Part shown: piece after piece, positions 30,167-39,209 of the stretch
Position numbering within the stretch: the first letter of the stretch is position 1
Layout: each line of letters starts with the position of its first letter
Assembly (NCBI GenBank): GCA_021813405.1
Contig: JAKAKS010000031.1
Coordinates: 62,001 to 126,000 of the forward strand
Source of the DNA: Nitrospirota bacterium
GTDB taxonomy: Bacteria; Nitrospirota; Thermodesulfovibrionia; Thermodesulfovibrionales; JdFR-88
Reading direction: 5' to 3'
Length of the DNA stretch: 64,000 nt
The notes under the pieces: model-generated
Databases searched by the model: none
What the model was told of the DNA's origin: nothing
Seen by the model: the letters and a program-made list of their open reading frames with translations, nothing else
Made by a program: the position numbers and the translations under genes

Positions 30167-31452
30167 TGAAGGCAGTTTCAAATTTGAAATTTCAAACCCC
30201 GGATTTTATGGCTGTTGGCCTGGTAGCGGCTGCGGCGGTTCCGGCTTTGTTATTCGGGGCTGTTGAGTACTGGGCAATGGCCGCTTCAGGCGCGCTGGCC
30301 ATCATTGTTTTCATGGCCGGGGTGTTTACGTATTCCGGCGGCATAGGTGGAAAGAAAAAGCTGATTTGTACGGCCCTTGCGCTTGTTTTGTATCTGGTGT
30401 TCCAGATGGTCCCGTTACCGGCTTCAGTACTAGGCCTTCTTGAGCCGCGCATGGCCGCCATGATGGGTCCTGTTGCGTTTCACAGCGTCACGGTATATCA
30501 GTTTAAAACGGAAGAGGCACTCGCCAGGCTGGCCGTTTATTTGATGGTCTTTTTCACTTCCGCGCTTTTTATTGATGGCCGTTCGGTTAATAAGGTATTA
30601 AAAGGGCTTTCGATATTCGGTTTTGCCCTGGCGCTGTTTGCGATAGTGCAGCACGTCACCTGGAACGGGAAAATATACTGGTTTGCGTCCTTTACTCCAG
30701 GCGGCAATCCTTTCGGGCCGTTTGTGGACAGGGACCATTTTCCAGGCTATATAAATATGATAATCCCGCTTTCGCTTGCTGTTGCAGTGGCCTCGAAGAG
30801 TATAGAGAAAAAAGTGCTGTACACCTTCTTTGCCGCGGTAATGGCGCTTTCCGTATTTTTGAGCCTTTCCAGGGGCGGTGTGATATCCTTCATCTGTGGG
30901 CTGGCTGTTTTCTCGGCCATTCTGCTGATACGCCGCAGCCCTAAATGGCAGCTTATGTTGCTGGCCGTTTTTGCCGTGGCTTTTGCCTCATTTGTGCTGT
31001 ACGCCGGCGTTGCGCCCCTTCTGGCGCGATTTTCAAAAGAGGGGGTTTCAGATACAGCCAGGCTTATGGCCTGGAAGGGCGCGTGGGCAGCATTCAGGGA
31101 TTTTCCCGTATTTGGCACGGGGCTTGGCACGTTTGTAAATGTGTTTACTTATTACCAGCCCATTCACTTGCAGAAAATATGGGAGCACGCCCATAACGAT
31201 TATCTGGAGCTGCTTACCGAGGGCGGCCTGGCAGGTTTTCTTATAAGCGCGGCATTTGTGGTTGCTATCCTGCGGGCGGCGTTTGGGGAAAAAAGCAACT
31301 GGGAGGGCAGGGCCGCTTATTTTAAGGCCGGGTTTATAGCATCCCTTGTAACTATCTCCGTGCACAGTTTCGTGGACTTTAACCTTCACGTGCCTTCAAA
31401 CGCAATTCTACTTTCCATAATAATAGGGCTGGCTGTGGCAAAAGGAGATTAA
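30166..31452 (+). CDS. O-antigen ligase/polymerase family membrane protein
   Basis: Polytopic; FGTGLGTFVNVF...HAHNDYLELLTEGGLAGFLI. Confidence 0.85.
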   Translation: MKAVSNLKFQTPDFMAVGLVAAAAVPALLFGAVEYWAMAASGALAIIVFMAGVFTYSGGIGGKKKLICTALALVLYLVFQMVPLPASVLGLLEPRMAAMMGPVAFHSVTVYQFKTEEALARLAVYLMVFFTSALFIDGRSVNKVLKGLSIFGFALALFAIVQHVTWNGKIYWFASFTPGGNPFGPFVDRDHFPGYINMIIPLSLAVAVASKSIEKKVLYTFFAAVMALSVFLSLSRGGVISFICGLAVFSAILLIRRSPKWQLMLLAVFAVAFASFVLYAGVAPLLARFSKEGVSDTARLMAWKGAWAAFRDFPVFGTGLGTFVNVFTYYQPIHLQKIWEHAHNDYLELLTEGGLAGFLISAAFVVAILRAAFGEKSNWEGRAAYFKAGFIASLVTISVHSFVDFNLHVPSNAILLSIIIGLAVAKGD

Positions 31453-31637
31453 TATCCCGGGCACTGCCAGCTTGCTTGGAGCAAAGGGGGCTTGCAGGCA
31501 GCCAGCCATACTTTCAATAACCCGCATATCAGGTTTATCATGGGACGAAATCGAAGTTCATGCCGCACTGGTCGCGGCTTAGCGAGGCCGGGATTTGCCA
31601 TTTCCGGATAAAAAACCGGCCCCGCCATCAAACTGTC

Positions 31638-34193
31638 TCAAAATACCGCCCCCGCCGTTGTATCGGGTTTCTTTTCATAAGCCCCTGCACTGCCATGGCC
31701 GTCATTGAACCGGGTATTGCCGTCTATGTCGAACGGCAGAACCGCTCCGCTTATTGGAACCAGGTCTACCGAAGGTGAGCCGAACGTCAGGTGGTAATCT
31801 CCGTCCCCGCTATGCGTGCTTGTGCCGTCCCACGCCTGCCGGTTCACAAAATCGTACCAGTTGCCTGCGTGCATGGCCGCGCTGTTTGAAGGCGGTTCCG
31901 TGGATGTCTGCGTGTTCGGCGTGCCATCGGCAGCAGTAGAGATAAAATAACTGTCCAGGCCGGTAAACTCCCCCTGGAATGTGCCGTTTACGCCAACGGG
32001 GGTGCCTGATGTGCCTATCTCCCCATCAATGCTATCTCTGCTGCCCGCTCCATATTCACACGTCCAGTTGCCTATACGCGCCGCATTCGGAGTGCCAAAC
32101 GTGTCCGCCTTGATAGCTGCGGATTCATAAAGCATCCCTATCTCAGACCACCCCGTGCGCAGATATGCCGCACTTCCCTGGTCGTTATAACAGCGGTTTA
32201 TGCGCTGGCCTACCACAGAGTTATCCCATAGCATTACATTGTTCACCGGATTATTTGTGCTGGCATCGGCGGCAATCCTTATCAGAGGCGTGGAAACAGA
32301 ATTATTGTATTCAAAGACATTCTGGACAACCGCCGCTCCTATAGGCGCGGATTGAGTGCCAAACAGATTAATGGGGCTGCCTGATGTGATTTTAAAGTTG
32401 TACAGCCTGTTAAACGCCCATATAGGCTGCGTATCCGTAGGCATGTAGCCGCTACTTGCGTTATCCCAGGTCTGTACGGCAAAGCTGGTATCTGATGCGG
32501 AAGGGTCAAACAGATTGCCTAAAAATGTAAAGCCGTTTACCGTAAACCCCAGGCCCGTTAAATTGTTGCCGCGCACCAGATCAGCAGGCGAAGTAGTGCT
32601 GTAATTTGTAAAGGCATTCACAGCACACGATGAAGAACTGCCCTGGTTGCACGTAGCATTGCTGCCCACCGTGTTATCCGTCCAATAGACCGCGGGCCAG
32701 CCGTAAATAAGCGTCATGCCGGAGGTCATTGTAAGCGCGCAATTATGTATCCACAGGTAACTTCCGTTGGCATTGAATATCTCTACGGGGGAACCGGAAG
32801 TAACATTCACCGTTATGCCGGACACTTTCAAGGGCGTAGTGCCCCAATAGTTGCCCGATGCCGTAATGCCGTTTATTATCACGGCGGATTGCGCCACGCC
32901 GGGGAACGTGGTTACAGTAGACCACGCCTTGTCGTAGTTTGTTCCGGAGCTTGCGCCTATGGATGTGGATTCCCCTATCCAGCTATACGTGCCCGCCTTC
33001 ACATACACTGTTCCGGCCTCGTCCGTCCTTGCGGGCGAGGAGTTGGCCGCGTTCCATGCCCGGAGGACTATCCCTGCCTTCCCTATGGTCTGGCACGGGT
33101 TTAAAGTGGCCGCATCGGAAGAGCCGTTAAATGCCGATTCCGCAACCGCCTGGCAGGTATTATCATTGCCGCTTGTGCCGTCCACCACAACTGCGCCCGT
33201 GCCATAAGTGCCGCTCTTGTCGTTGATGAAATACTCCGGCGCATATAAAGGCGTTGGCTGGGCGTTCACGCCGTCAGCGGTATTCATTATGGCCGTGGAA
33301 TCTCCCACCCAGGGCATTGCCCTGAAGTTCACCGTTATCAAATCGCCCTGCGTAAGCGTGCTGGTGGAAAGCGTGCCTATATACTCAATCACCTTCCCGC
33401 CAGCGTCCTGCATTGCCGGGTCTATTGTAGGCGTATTTACCAGGGCCGTCACCGTATTGCTGTGCTGGTCCGTAGCCGTAAAAAGCACCGCGGCAACGGG
33501 CTTGCCGTTCTGCGCGTGCCGCTGAAAGGCAACCGCCCGCACGGTAAAAGATGGGCCCGTTATCCTGGTAAAGCCGGGCCAGCTCCAGTTTGCGATAACA
33601 CGCGCCTGCGAATAGGCAAGCGTGGAATCATTGACTGCGGAAACGCCGGAGGCCGCATTGCTTGAATGCGTGCCGTCATTGTAAAACCCCGCCGCAATGT
33701 TGCAGGAAACCGTATCTGCGTTGTAAACAACATCAGAGAGCGCAACCCGTATATACAGGTTGCCTCCGCTGGATGTTTCATCGTTCGGGTATGGCGTTGT
33801 ATAGCCGGAGTTATAGACCTTCCGCAGTATCTTCGTGCCGTACAGAGTGCGGTTGATGGTGGTTGCGTTTCCGCCCGCGTCATAGCCCGGAGACGTGGCC
33901 GTGCAAACAATCTTTGCATTGGCCGGATTGTTGTGCGCGCCGATGCCCAGGCTGTAAGTGCCTCCGGAGGCCACGCCGTTTACAACAACCTCCGCAACCC
34001 ACCCGTCACATGCCGCTGGCGTGTTGCAGGCGGACGTAACATCCGCCGCCGCCGTGGTGTTTATCACCGTCACGGACAAAATATCGCCAGTGGCCGCATG
34101 GGCAAGCGATACCCATACTATGCCGATAAGCACATAGAGCAATATAATCAGGCACATCAGCCCCTTCAAGGTCAGCTTGCGTTCTAGTTGCAT
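31638..34193 (-). CDS. Secreted beta-helix-type repeat protein
   Basis: Likely start MQLERKLTLKGLMCLIILL at 34193 rather than 34244; signal peptide; long Gly/Asn/Thr-rich ORF. Confidence 0.65.
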   Translation of the reverse strand: MQLERKLTLKGLMCLIILLYVLIGIVWVSLAHAATGDILSVTVINTTAAADVTSACNTPAACDGWVAEVVVNGVASGGTYSLGIGAHNNPANAKIVCTATSPGYDAGGNATTINRTLYGTKILRKVYNSGYTTPYPNDETSSGGNLYIRVALSDVVYNADTVSCNIAAGFYNDGTHSSNAASGVSAVNDSTLAYSQARVIANWSWPGFTRITGPSFTVRAVAFQRHAQNGKPVAAVLFTATDQHSNTVTALVNTPTIDPAMQDAGGKVIEYIGTLSTSTLTQGDLITVNFRAMPWVGDSTAIMNTADGVNAQPTPLYAPEYFINDKSGTYGTGAVVVDGTSGNDNTCQAVAESAFNGSSDAATLNPCQTIGKAGIVLRAWNAANSSPARTDEAGTVYVKAGTYSWIGESTSIGASSGTNYDKAWSTVTTFPGVAQSAVIINGITASGNYWGTTPLKVSGITVNVTSGSPVEIFNANGSYLWIHNCALTMTSGMTLIYGWPAVYWTDNTVGSNATCNQGSSSSCAVNAFTNYSTTSPADLVRGNNLTGLGFTVNGFTFLGNLFDPSASDTSFAVQTWDNASSGYMPTDTQPIWAFNRLYNFKITSGSPINLFGTQSAPIGAAVVQNVFEYNNSVSTPLIRIAADASTNNPVNNVMLWDNSVVGQRINRCYNDQGSAAYLRTGWSEIGMLYESAAIKADTFGTPNAARIGNWTCEYGAGSRDSIDGEIGTSGTPVGVNGTFQGEFTGLDSYFISTAADGTPNTQTSTEPPSNSAAMHAGNWYDFVNRQAWDGTSTHSGDGDYHLTFGSPSVDLVPISGAVLPFDIDGNTRFNDGHGSAGAYEKKPDTTAGAVF

Positions 34194-34708
34194 GTCCAGC
34201 CACCGTTTATGCCGGTGAGATACCATTTGCCCGATGCCAGGCAACTGAGACCCATCATGGTGCCTATGTTGGCATCACTGGTCACGGAATGTCCGGCAGT
34301 ACAATTCAGTCCGCCCACGGCCACCTGGTCCGTGCCATTAGGGGCTATCGTGATTGTGTTTGCCACGGTCACATAGAACACGCCGGAATCCACCGTGGAC
34401 GTACAGGCCGGAAGCGTAAGGGTAATATTCGAAGTTGCCCCCGTGTTGTCCACAAAGCCGCGCTCCAGGGCCGCATCCGGCACTGTTGCGTTGGCCGTGT
34501 AAGCTGTTACCGTGGGCGTGCTGGAACCCCCGCCGCCACACACGCCGCCGGTACACGTCAGGGTGCCGGTCCCGGAAACTGTAACACCTGCCAATCCAGA
34601 ACCGCCGTAATGGACGGTATCCGCCCAGGCCCATGGAAGACAACATAAAATAAACAGGACCAATAATACGATTTTAAATGCGAGATTTGAAATGCTCGAT
34701 TGTTCCAT
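34184..34708 (-). CDS. Small secreted protein sharing the ADTVHYGG N-terminal motif with the 6836-9313 product
   Basis: Signal peptide ...WAWADTVHYGGSGLAG; stop overlaps next start (ATGCAACTAG). Confidence 0.65.
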   Translation of the reverse strand: MEQSSISNLAFKIVLLVLFILCCLPWAWADTVHYGGSGLAGVTVSGTGTLTCTGGVCGGGGSSTPTVTAYTANATVPDAALERGFVDNTGATSNITLTLPACTSTVDSGVFYVTVANTITIAPNGTDQVAVGGLNCTAGHSVTSDANIGTMMGLSCLASGKWYLTGINGGWTCN

Positions 34709-34873
34709 AAAAAATAACCTCCCCTCGCGGTTAACTCTTTTTTTTGTGGGTTGTGTTCAAGTGAAATAATCTCTCTCCTGTTTTGTTATAAACCGGCAAT
34801 GGGAACCATAGCGCCTCCTGCACGTTCAATCCGGGGTTTTATCTCCCGTCGCGACAGTTTAGAATGGAAAGAT

Positions 34874-34915
34874 ATGACATTGTCCATATGACATGTGTCA
34901 TGATTTTCATGTCAT
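34874..34915. promoter_or_regulatory. Four-half-site dyad operator candidate (copy B)
   Basis: ATGAC-N9-ATGAC-N4-GTCAT-N9-GTCAT; extended 61-bp block matches copy A at 52/61 positions (hand count). Confidence 0.7.
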
Positions 34916-35128
34916 GTTTGTTCTGCGGCAGGCTTATGCCAGGCCTGCGCTTTCCCATGTTTCTTTACTGGTTCGTATTCAGCAGCATGCTGCTTTCTTC
35001 GATGCCGGGGCTGGTTGCTGCCTTGGGTGAAATAAATATTAGGGTTGACCGGAGTGAAAGCCGGTTTTTATGATAAACTAAAAAGGTTTTAGTATAATTT
35101 TTCCCGGAGAGAAAACCGTTTATAGAAT

Positions 35129-36211
35129 ATGAAAAAAGCGCTTATTACCGGTGTTACCGGCCAGGACGGGGCTTATCTTGCCGGATTTCTGCTTGATAAG
35201 GGATATGAAGTACATGGCATAAAGCGGAGGGCCTCGCTTTTCAATACCGACAGGGTGGACCACCTGTACAAAGACCCGCATGAAAAGGGCGTGCGGTTCA
35301 AGCTCCATTACGGAGACCTTACGGACGCAACAAACCTTATCCGCATAGTGCAGGACGTTCAGCCTGATGAGATTTACAACCTGGCGGCCCAAAGCCATGT
35401 TATGGTTTCCTTCGACACCGCCGAGTATACGGCAAATGCCGATGCGCTGGGGACGCTGCGGTTGCTGGAGGCTATCAGGATACTGGGCCTGTCCAAAAAG
35501 ACGCGCTTTTACCAGGCGTCCACATCGGAACTGTTTGGCAAGGTGCAAGAGGTGCCCCAGAAGGAAACAACACCCTTTTATCCAAGAAGCCCTTACGGGG
35601 CGGCAAAGCTTTACGCTTACTGGATCACCGTGAATTACCGGGAGGCCTATGATTTTTTTGCGTGCAATGGCATTCTTTTCAATCACGAATCACCCGTGCG
35701 CGGCGAGACGTTTGTTTCCAGGAAGATAACCCGCGCGGTGGCGCGCATAAAACTGGGGCTGCAGGACAAGCTTTACCTTGGCAACCTGGATGCCCGCCGC
35801 GATTGGGGGCACGCCATGGACTACGTGGAGGCGCAGTGGCTCATTTTGCAGCAGGACGCGCCTGATGATTTCGTTATCGCCACCGGGCAGCAGCATTCCG
35901 TGCGCGAATTCGTTGAGCTTGCGTTCGGCGAAGTTGGCATCAAGATCGGCTGGGAGGGCAACGGGGTTGACGAAAAGGGGGTGGACGGCTCCGGCCGGCC
36001 GGTTGTAGAAGTGGACAGGCGGTATTTCCGGCCCTCCGAGGTGGACACGCTCCTTGGCGACCCCGCAAAGGCAAAGCAAAAGCTGGGCTGGTCGCCCAGG
36101 ATTTCCTTTAAAGAACTGGTGTCCGAGATGGTCCGGGAAGACCTGAAGGAGGCCGAAAGGGACCTTCTGTGCAAACGGGAAGGGTTCAGGACGTTCAAGA
36201 GACATGAATAA
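35129..36211 (+). CDS. gmd: GDP-mannose 4,6-dehydratase
   Basis: [41 protein letters not shown]; Yxxx[19 protein letters not shown]. Confidence 0.95.
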   Translation: MKKALITGVTGQDGAYLAGFLLDKGYEVHGIKRRASLFNTDRVDHLYKDPHEKGVRFKLHYGDLTDATNLIRIVQDVQPDEIYNLAAQSHVMVSFDTAEYTANADALGTLRLLEAIRILGLSKKTRFYQASTSELFGKVQEVPQKETTPFYPRSPYGAAKLYAYWITVNYREAYDFFACNGILFNHESPVRGETFVSRKITRAVARIKLGLQDKLYLGNLDARRDWGHAMDYVEAQWLILQQDAPDDFVIATGQQHSVREFVELAFGEVGIKIGWEGNGVDEKGVDGSGRPVVEVDRRYFRPSEVDTLLGDPAKAKQKLGWSPRISFKELVSEMVREDLKEAERDLLCKREGFRTFKRHE

Positions 36212-37139
36212 GTACTCCAGAATATTTGTGGCGGGGCACCGCGGGCTGGTAGGCTCGGCCATTTCAAGGAAGCTTGAATCGCTGGGGTTTAATAACCTGA
36301 TCACCCGTGCCAGCATGGAACTGGACCTCACGCGCCAGCAGGACGTGGAATATTTTTTCAAAGAGCAAAAACCGGAATATGTCTTTCTTGCTGCTGCCAA
36401 GGTTGGCGGCATCCTGGCCAACCATACCTATCCGGCGGATTTCATCTACAAAAACCTGATGATTGAGGCCAACGTGATTCATGCCTCTTATCTAAACGGC
36501 GTGAAGAAGCTCCTTTTTTTAGGAAGCTCCTGCATCTACCCCAGGCTTGCGCCCCAGCCCATAAAGGAGGAATACCTTTTGACTGGCGAGCTGGAGCCTA
36601 CCAACGAGCCTTACGCTGTGGCCAAGATTGCGGGGATAAAGATGTGCCAGGCCTACAACAGGCAATATGGATGCAATTTCATACAGGCGATGCCTACAAA
36701 CCTGTACGGCCCGTTTGATAACTTTGATCTTCAGTCATCCCATGTGCTTCCGGCCATGATACGCAAATTCCACGAGGCCAAAATTTCTCCTGAAAAAAGG
36801 CCGGTGGTGATATGGGGTTCAGGCGCGCCGAAGCGTGAATTCCTGTATATTGACGACCTGGCTGATGCCTGCGCCTTTCTGATGGAGGGTTACGACGGCC
36901 CCGGGGTCGTAAATGTGGGCATGGGCCTGGACGTTTCAATAAGCCAGCTGGCGTCCATGGTAAAAGAGATTACGGGATATGACGGGCAGGTAGTCTATGA
37001 CAAGACCAAGCCCGACGGAATGCCTAGAAAGATGCTGGACGTTTCAAAAATAAACTCGATGGGCTGGAAGTATTCCGTTTCGCTTGAAGAAGGAATTAAA
37101 AGAACCTATCAATGGTATCTGGAAAACTGCGGCAAGTAG
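36204..37139 (+). CDS. fcl: GDP-L-fucose synthase
   Basis: [63 protein letters not shown]. Confidence 0.95.
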   Translation: MNKYSRIFVAGHRGLVGSAISRKLESLGFNNLITRASMELDLTRQQDVEYFFKEQKPEYVFLAAAKVGGILANHTYPADFIYKNLMIEANVIHASYLNGVKKLLFLGSSCIYPRLAPQPIKEEYLLTGELEPTNEPYAVAKIAGIKMCQAYNRQYGCNFIQAMPTNLYGPFDNFDLQSSHVLPAMIRKFHEAKISPEKRPVVIWGSGAPKREFLYIDDLADACAFLMEGYDGPGVVNVGMGLDVSISQLASMVKEITGYDGQVVYDKTKPDGMPRKMLDVSKINSMGWKYSVSLEEGIKRTYQWYLENCGK

Positions 37140-37152
37140 TTTCCGGCCGCGT

Positions 37153-37190
37153 CACCGGCTGTTTTCAAACAGCGGTGTTTTCTTCATTTT
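37153..37190 (+). terminator. Intrinsic terminator after gmd-fcl
   Basis: CACC-G-GCTGTTT-TC-AAACAGC-GGTG followed by TTTTCTTCATTTT. Confidence 0.75.
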
Positions 37191-37481
37191 GCAACGGCAT
37201 TCGCCGATGCTGCATTTTTTATATTAAGTTTGCTTTTTTTGCGGGGCGGTGTTTGTCGCCCACGCTTTCCCAGGCCATATGAATACAGTGGCTGTTATGC
37301 TTTTCTTTTATTTTTAATCGTTGCCGTCAAGACAAAATCCTCTATTGACGAGGGGCCCGATTTCAAATATATTTTGGTATTCGGTTATTTCCCGCAGTTA
37401 TGACCCTGCAAAGATCATATCCCTGCAAAGGCGTTTTTTCCCCAAATGGCAAAATATTGCCGTTTAAGAAAGGAGACTGTT

Positions 37482-38570
37482 ATGGGCTTCCCTGCACAGC
37501 GTTTAAGAAGGCTGAGAAAAAACGATAATATGCGCAGGCTTGTGCGCGAGACGGGATTGTCTGCGGACGATTTTATACAGCCGCTTTTTGTTGTGGAAGG
37601 CGATGGGGTGCGCAGGGAAATATCCTCCATTGCCGGAAACTACCACCTTTCCGTAGACATGCTTGTGGAGGAGGCCATGGAACTCAGTGGCCTGGGCATA
37701 CCCGCCGTTCTGTTATTCGGGGTACCCGAAGGCAAGGATGATTCGGCGGCCGGGGCGTATGCGCCGGACGGCATAGTGCAGAGGGCGGTCCAGGCGATTA
37801 AAAAGGCCGTTCCCGGGATGGTGGTAATAACCGACGTGTGCCTTTGCGAACATACCACCCACGGGCACTGCGGGATAATCAGAAACGGGTATCTTGCAAA
37901 CGATCCCACAACCCAGATAATAGCCAGGATTGCGCTTTCACATGTTGAGGCCGGCGCGGACATAGTTGCCCCCGCCGCAATGATGGACGGGCAGATCCGC
38001 GCCATCCGGACAATGCTTGAGGAGCATGGGTATCATGAGGCCGCCATAATGGCGTATGCGGCCAAGTACGCTTCGAAGCTTTACGATCCTTTTTTCAAAC
38101 ATGGCACCCAGTCCCCGGTGGCCTTTGGGGACAAGCGGTCTCACCAGATGGATTTCGCCAACTCCAGGGAGGCCATGCGGGAAATAGAGCTGGACATTGA
38201 AGAGGGGGCGGACATCGTTATGGTGAAGCCCGCCCTGTTTTACCTGGATGTCGTTTACCAGGCAAGGCAGAGGTTTGATACCCCTCTGGCGGTATACAAC
38301 GTAAGCGGCGAATATGCCATGGTGCAGGCGGCTGCCGAAGCCGGAAGGCTGGACTTTGACGCGGTGATGCAGGAAGCGCTGGTCTCCTGCAAAAGGGCCG
38401 GAGCGGACGTGATAATCTCCTATTACGCAAAAGAAGCCGCCAGGCTGCTCAACAGGCCGGCGTATTCATGGCATTCAGCCCGCCCATTGCCAGAATTTCA
38501 ATCCGATGCCCCGGCCCTGGACGGCAACGCACGCGGCGTATCCTCTGTGGACGTGGAGGTGGGCAGTTGA
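37482..38570 (+). CDS. hemB: Porphobilinogen synthase (delta-aminolevulinate dehydratase)
   Basis: Start refined to ATG at 37482 (RBS AAGGAG); TDVCLCEHTTHGHCG, MVKPALFYLDVV. Confidence 0.93.
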   Translation: MGFPAQRLRRLRKNDNMRRLVRETGLSADDFIQPLFVVEGDGVRREISSIAGNYHLSVDMLVEEAMELSGLGIPAVLLFGVPEGKDDSAAGAYAPDGIVQRAVQAIKKAVPGMVVITDVCLCEHTTHGHCGIIRNGYLANDPTTQIIARIALSHVEAGADIVAPAAMMDGQIRAIRTMLEEHGYHEAAIMAYAAKYASKLYDPFFKHGTQSPVAFGDKRSHQMDFANSREAMREIELDIEEGADIVMVKPALFYLDVVYQARQRFDTPLAVYNVSGEYAMVQAAAEAGRLDFDAVMQEALVSCKRAGADVIISYYAKEAARLLNRPAYSWHSARPLPEFQSDAPALDGNARGVSSVDVEVGS

Positions 38571-39209
38571 CCACTGCCTCCGGCAAGCGGTTTGCACCGG
38601 AATGGGGCAGGCATCGGACAGCCCGGCCCCAATGGCTTTCAGGTATGCTTCCCTGCGGGTCCAGAACCTGAAGAAGTTTTTTCCACGCATGCGTGCTGGG
38701 CATGCTTTAAGCCAGATGCTTTCCATGCGGGGGAAATACTGCCGGGCGATATCGTCAACGGCGGCAGAAGGGATATTGATGACCTGTTCAATGTCCACGC
38801 CTACTTCCCGCCCAGGGGAGAACGCGTAAAGCGCCAGCCCGCCCGAATGCGAGACGCTGAAACGAAGGGCGTTATCTCCCTGGGCGTAATCAAGCTGCGG
38901 CTTTCCGGAAGGCCCGTACCGGAACCGGACCAGACCGGGCCGGGTTTCAAGATAACCGGCCAGTATTTGCCTGAGTGCTCCGCGTGCGGCTATGTAATGG
39001 TTTCCACCGTCTGTAAAACGGAAGCGGCCGGCTTTTTCCAGTTCGTCTTCAGAGAGGATTTCCCGGAGCGCATCCAGTCGCCATTCCGGCATGTCCAGAA
39101 AGGCGCGCCATATATGGATCTGGTTTGCGCTCAGGTATGGGAAATTTCTACCGGGGGGAGGCCAGTTTTGCGGCGAGTGCCGCCTAGGCCCAAACCATTG
39201 CGCCAGCAC
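38475..39209 (-). CDS. 4'-phosphopantetheinyl transferase (Sfp-like)
   Basis: RFRYGPSGKPQL...LRFSVSHSGGLALYAFSPGREVGVDIEQV; WTRREAYLKAIGAGL. Confidence 0.87.
   Translation of the reverse strand: MLAQWFGPRRHSPQNWPPPGRNFPYLSANQIHIWRAFLDMPEWRLDALREILSEDELEKAGRFRFTDGGNHYIAARGALRQILAGYLETRPGLVRFRYGPSGKPQLDYAQGDNALRFSVSHSGGLALYAFSPGREVGVDIEQVINIPSAAVDDIARQYFPRMESIWLKACPARMRGKNFFRFWTRREAYLKAIGAGLSDACPIPVQTACRRQWSTAHLHVHRGYAACVAVQGRGIGLKFWQWAG

Noticed and set aside
35050-35070. ACCGG-n8-CCGGTTTTT hairpin upstream of gmd
   Set aside because: Only a 5-bp stem; too weak to call a terminator or attenuator without other evidence.
35690-36421. 243-aa minus-strand ORF across gmd/fcl
   Set aside because: Antisense shadow of two strongly supported genes.
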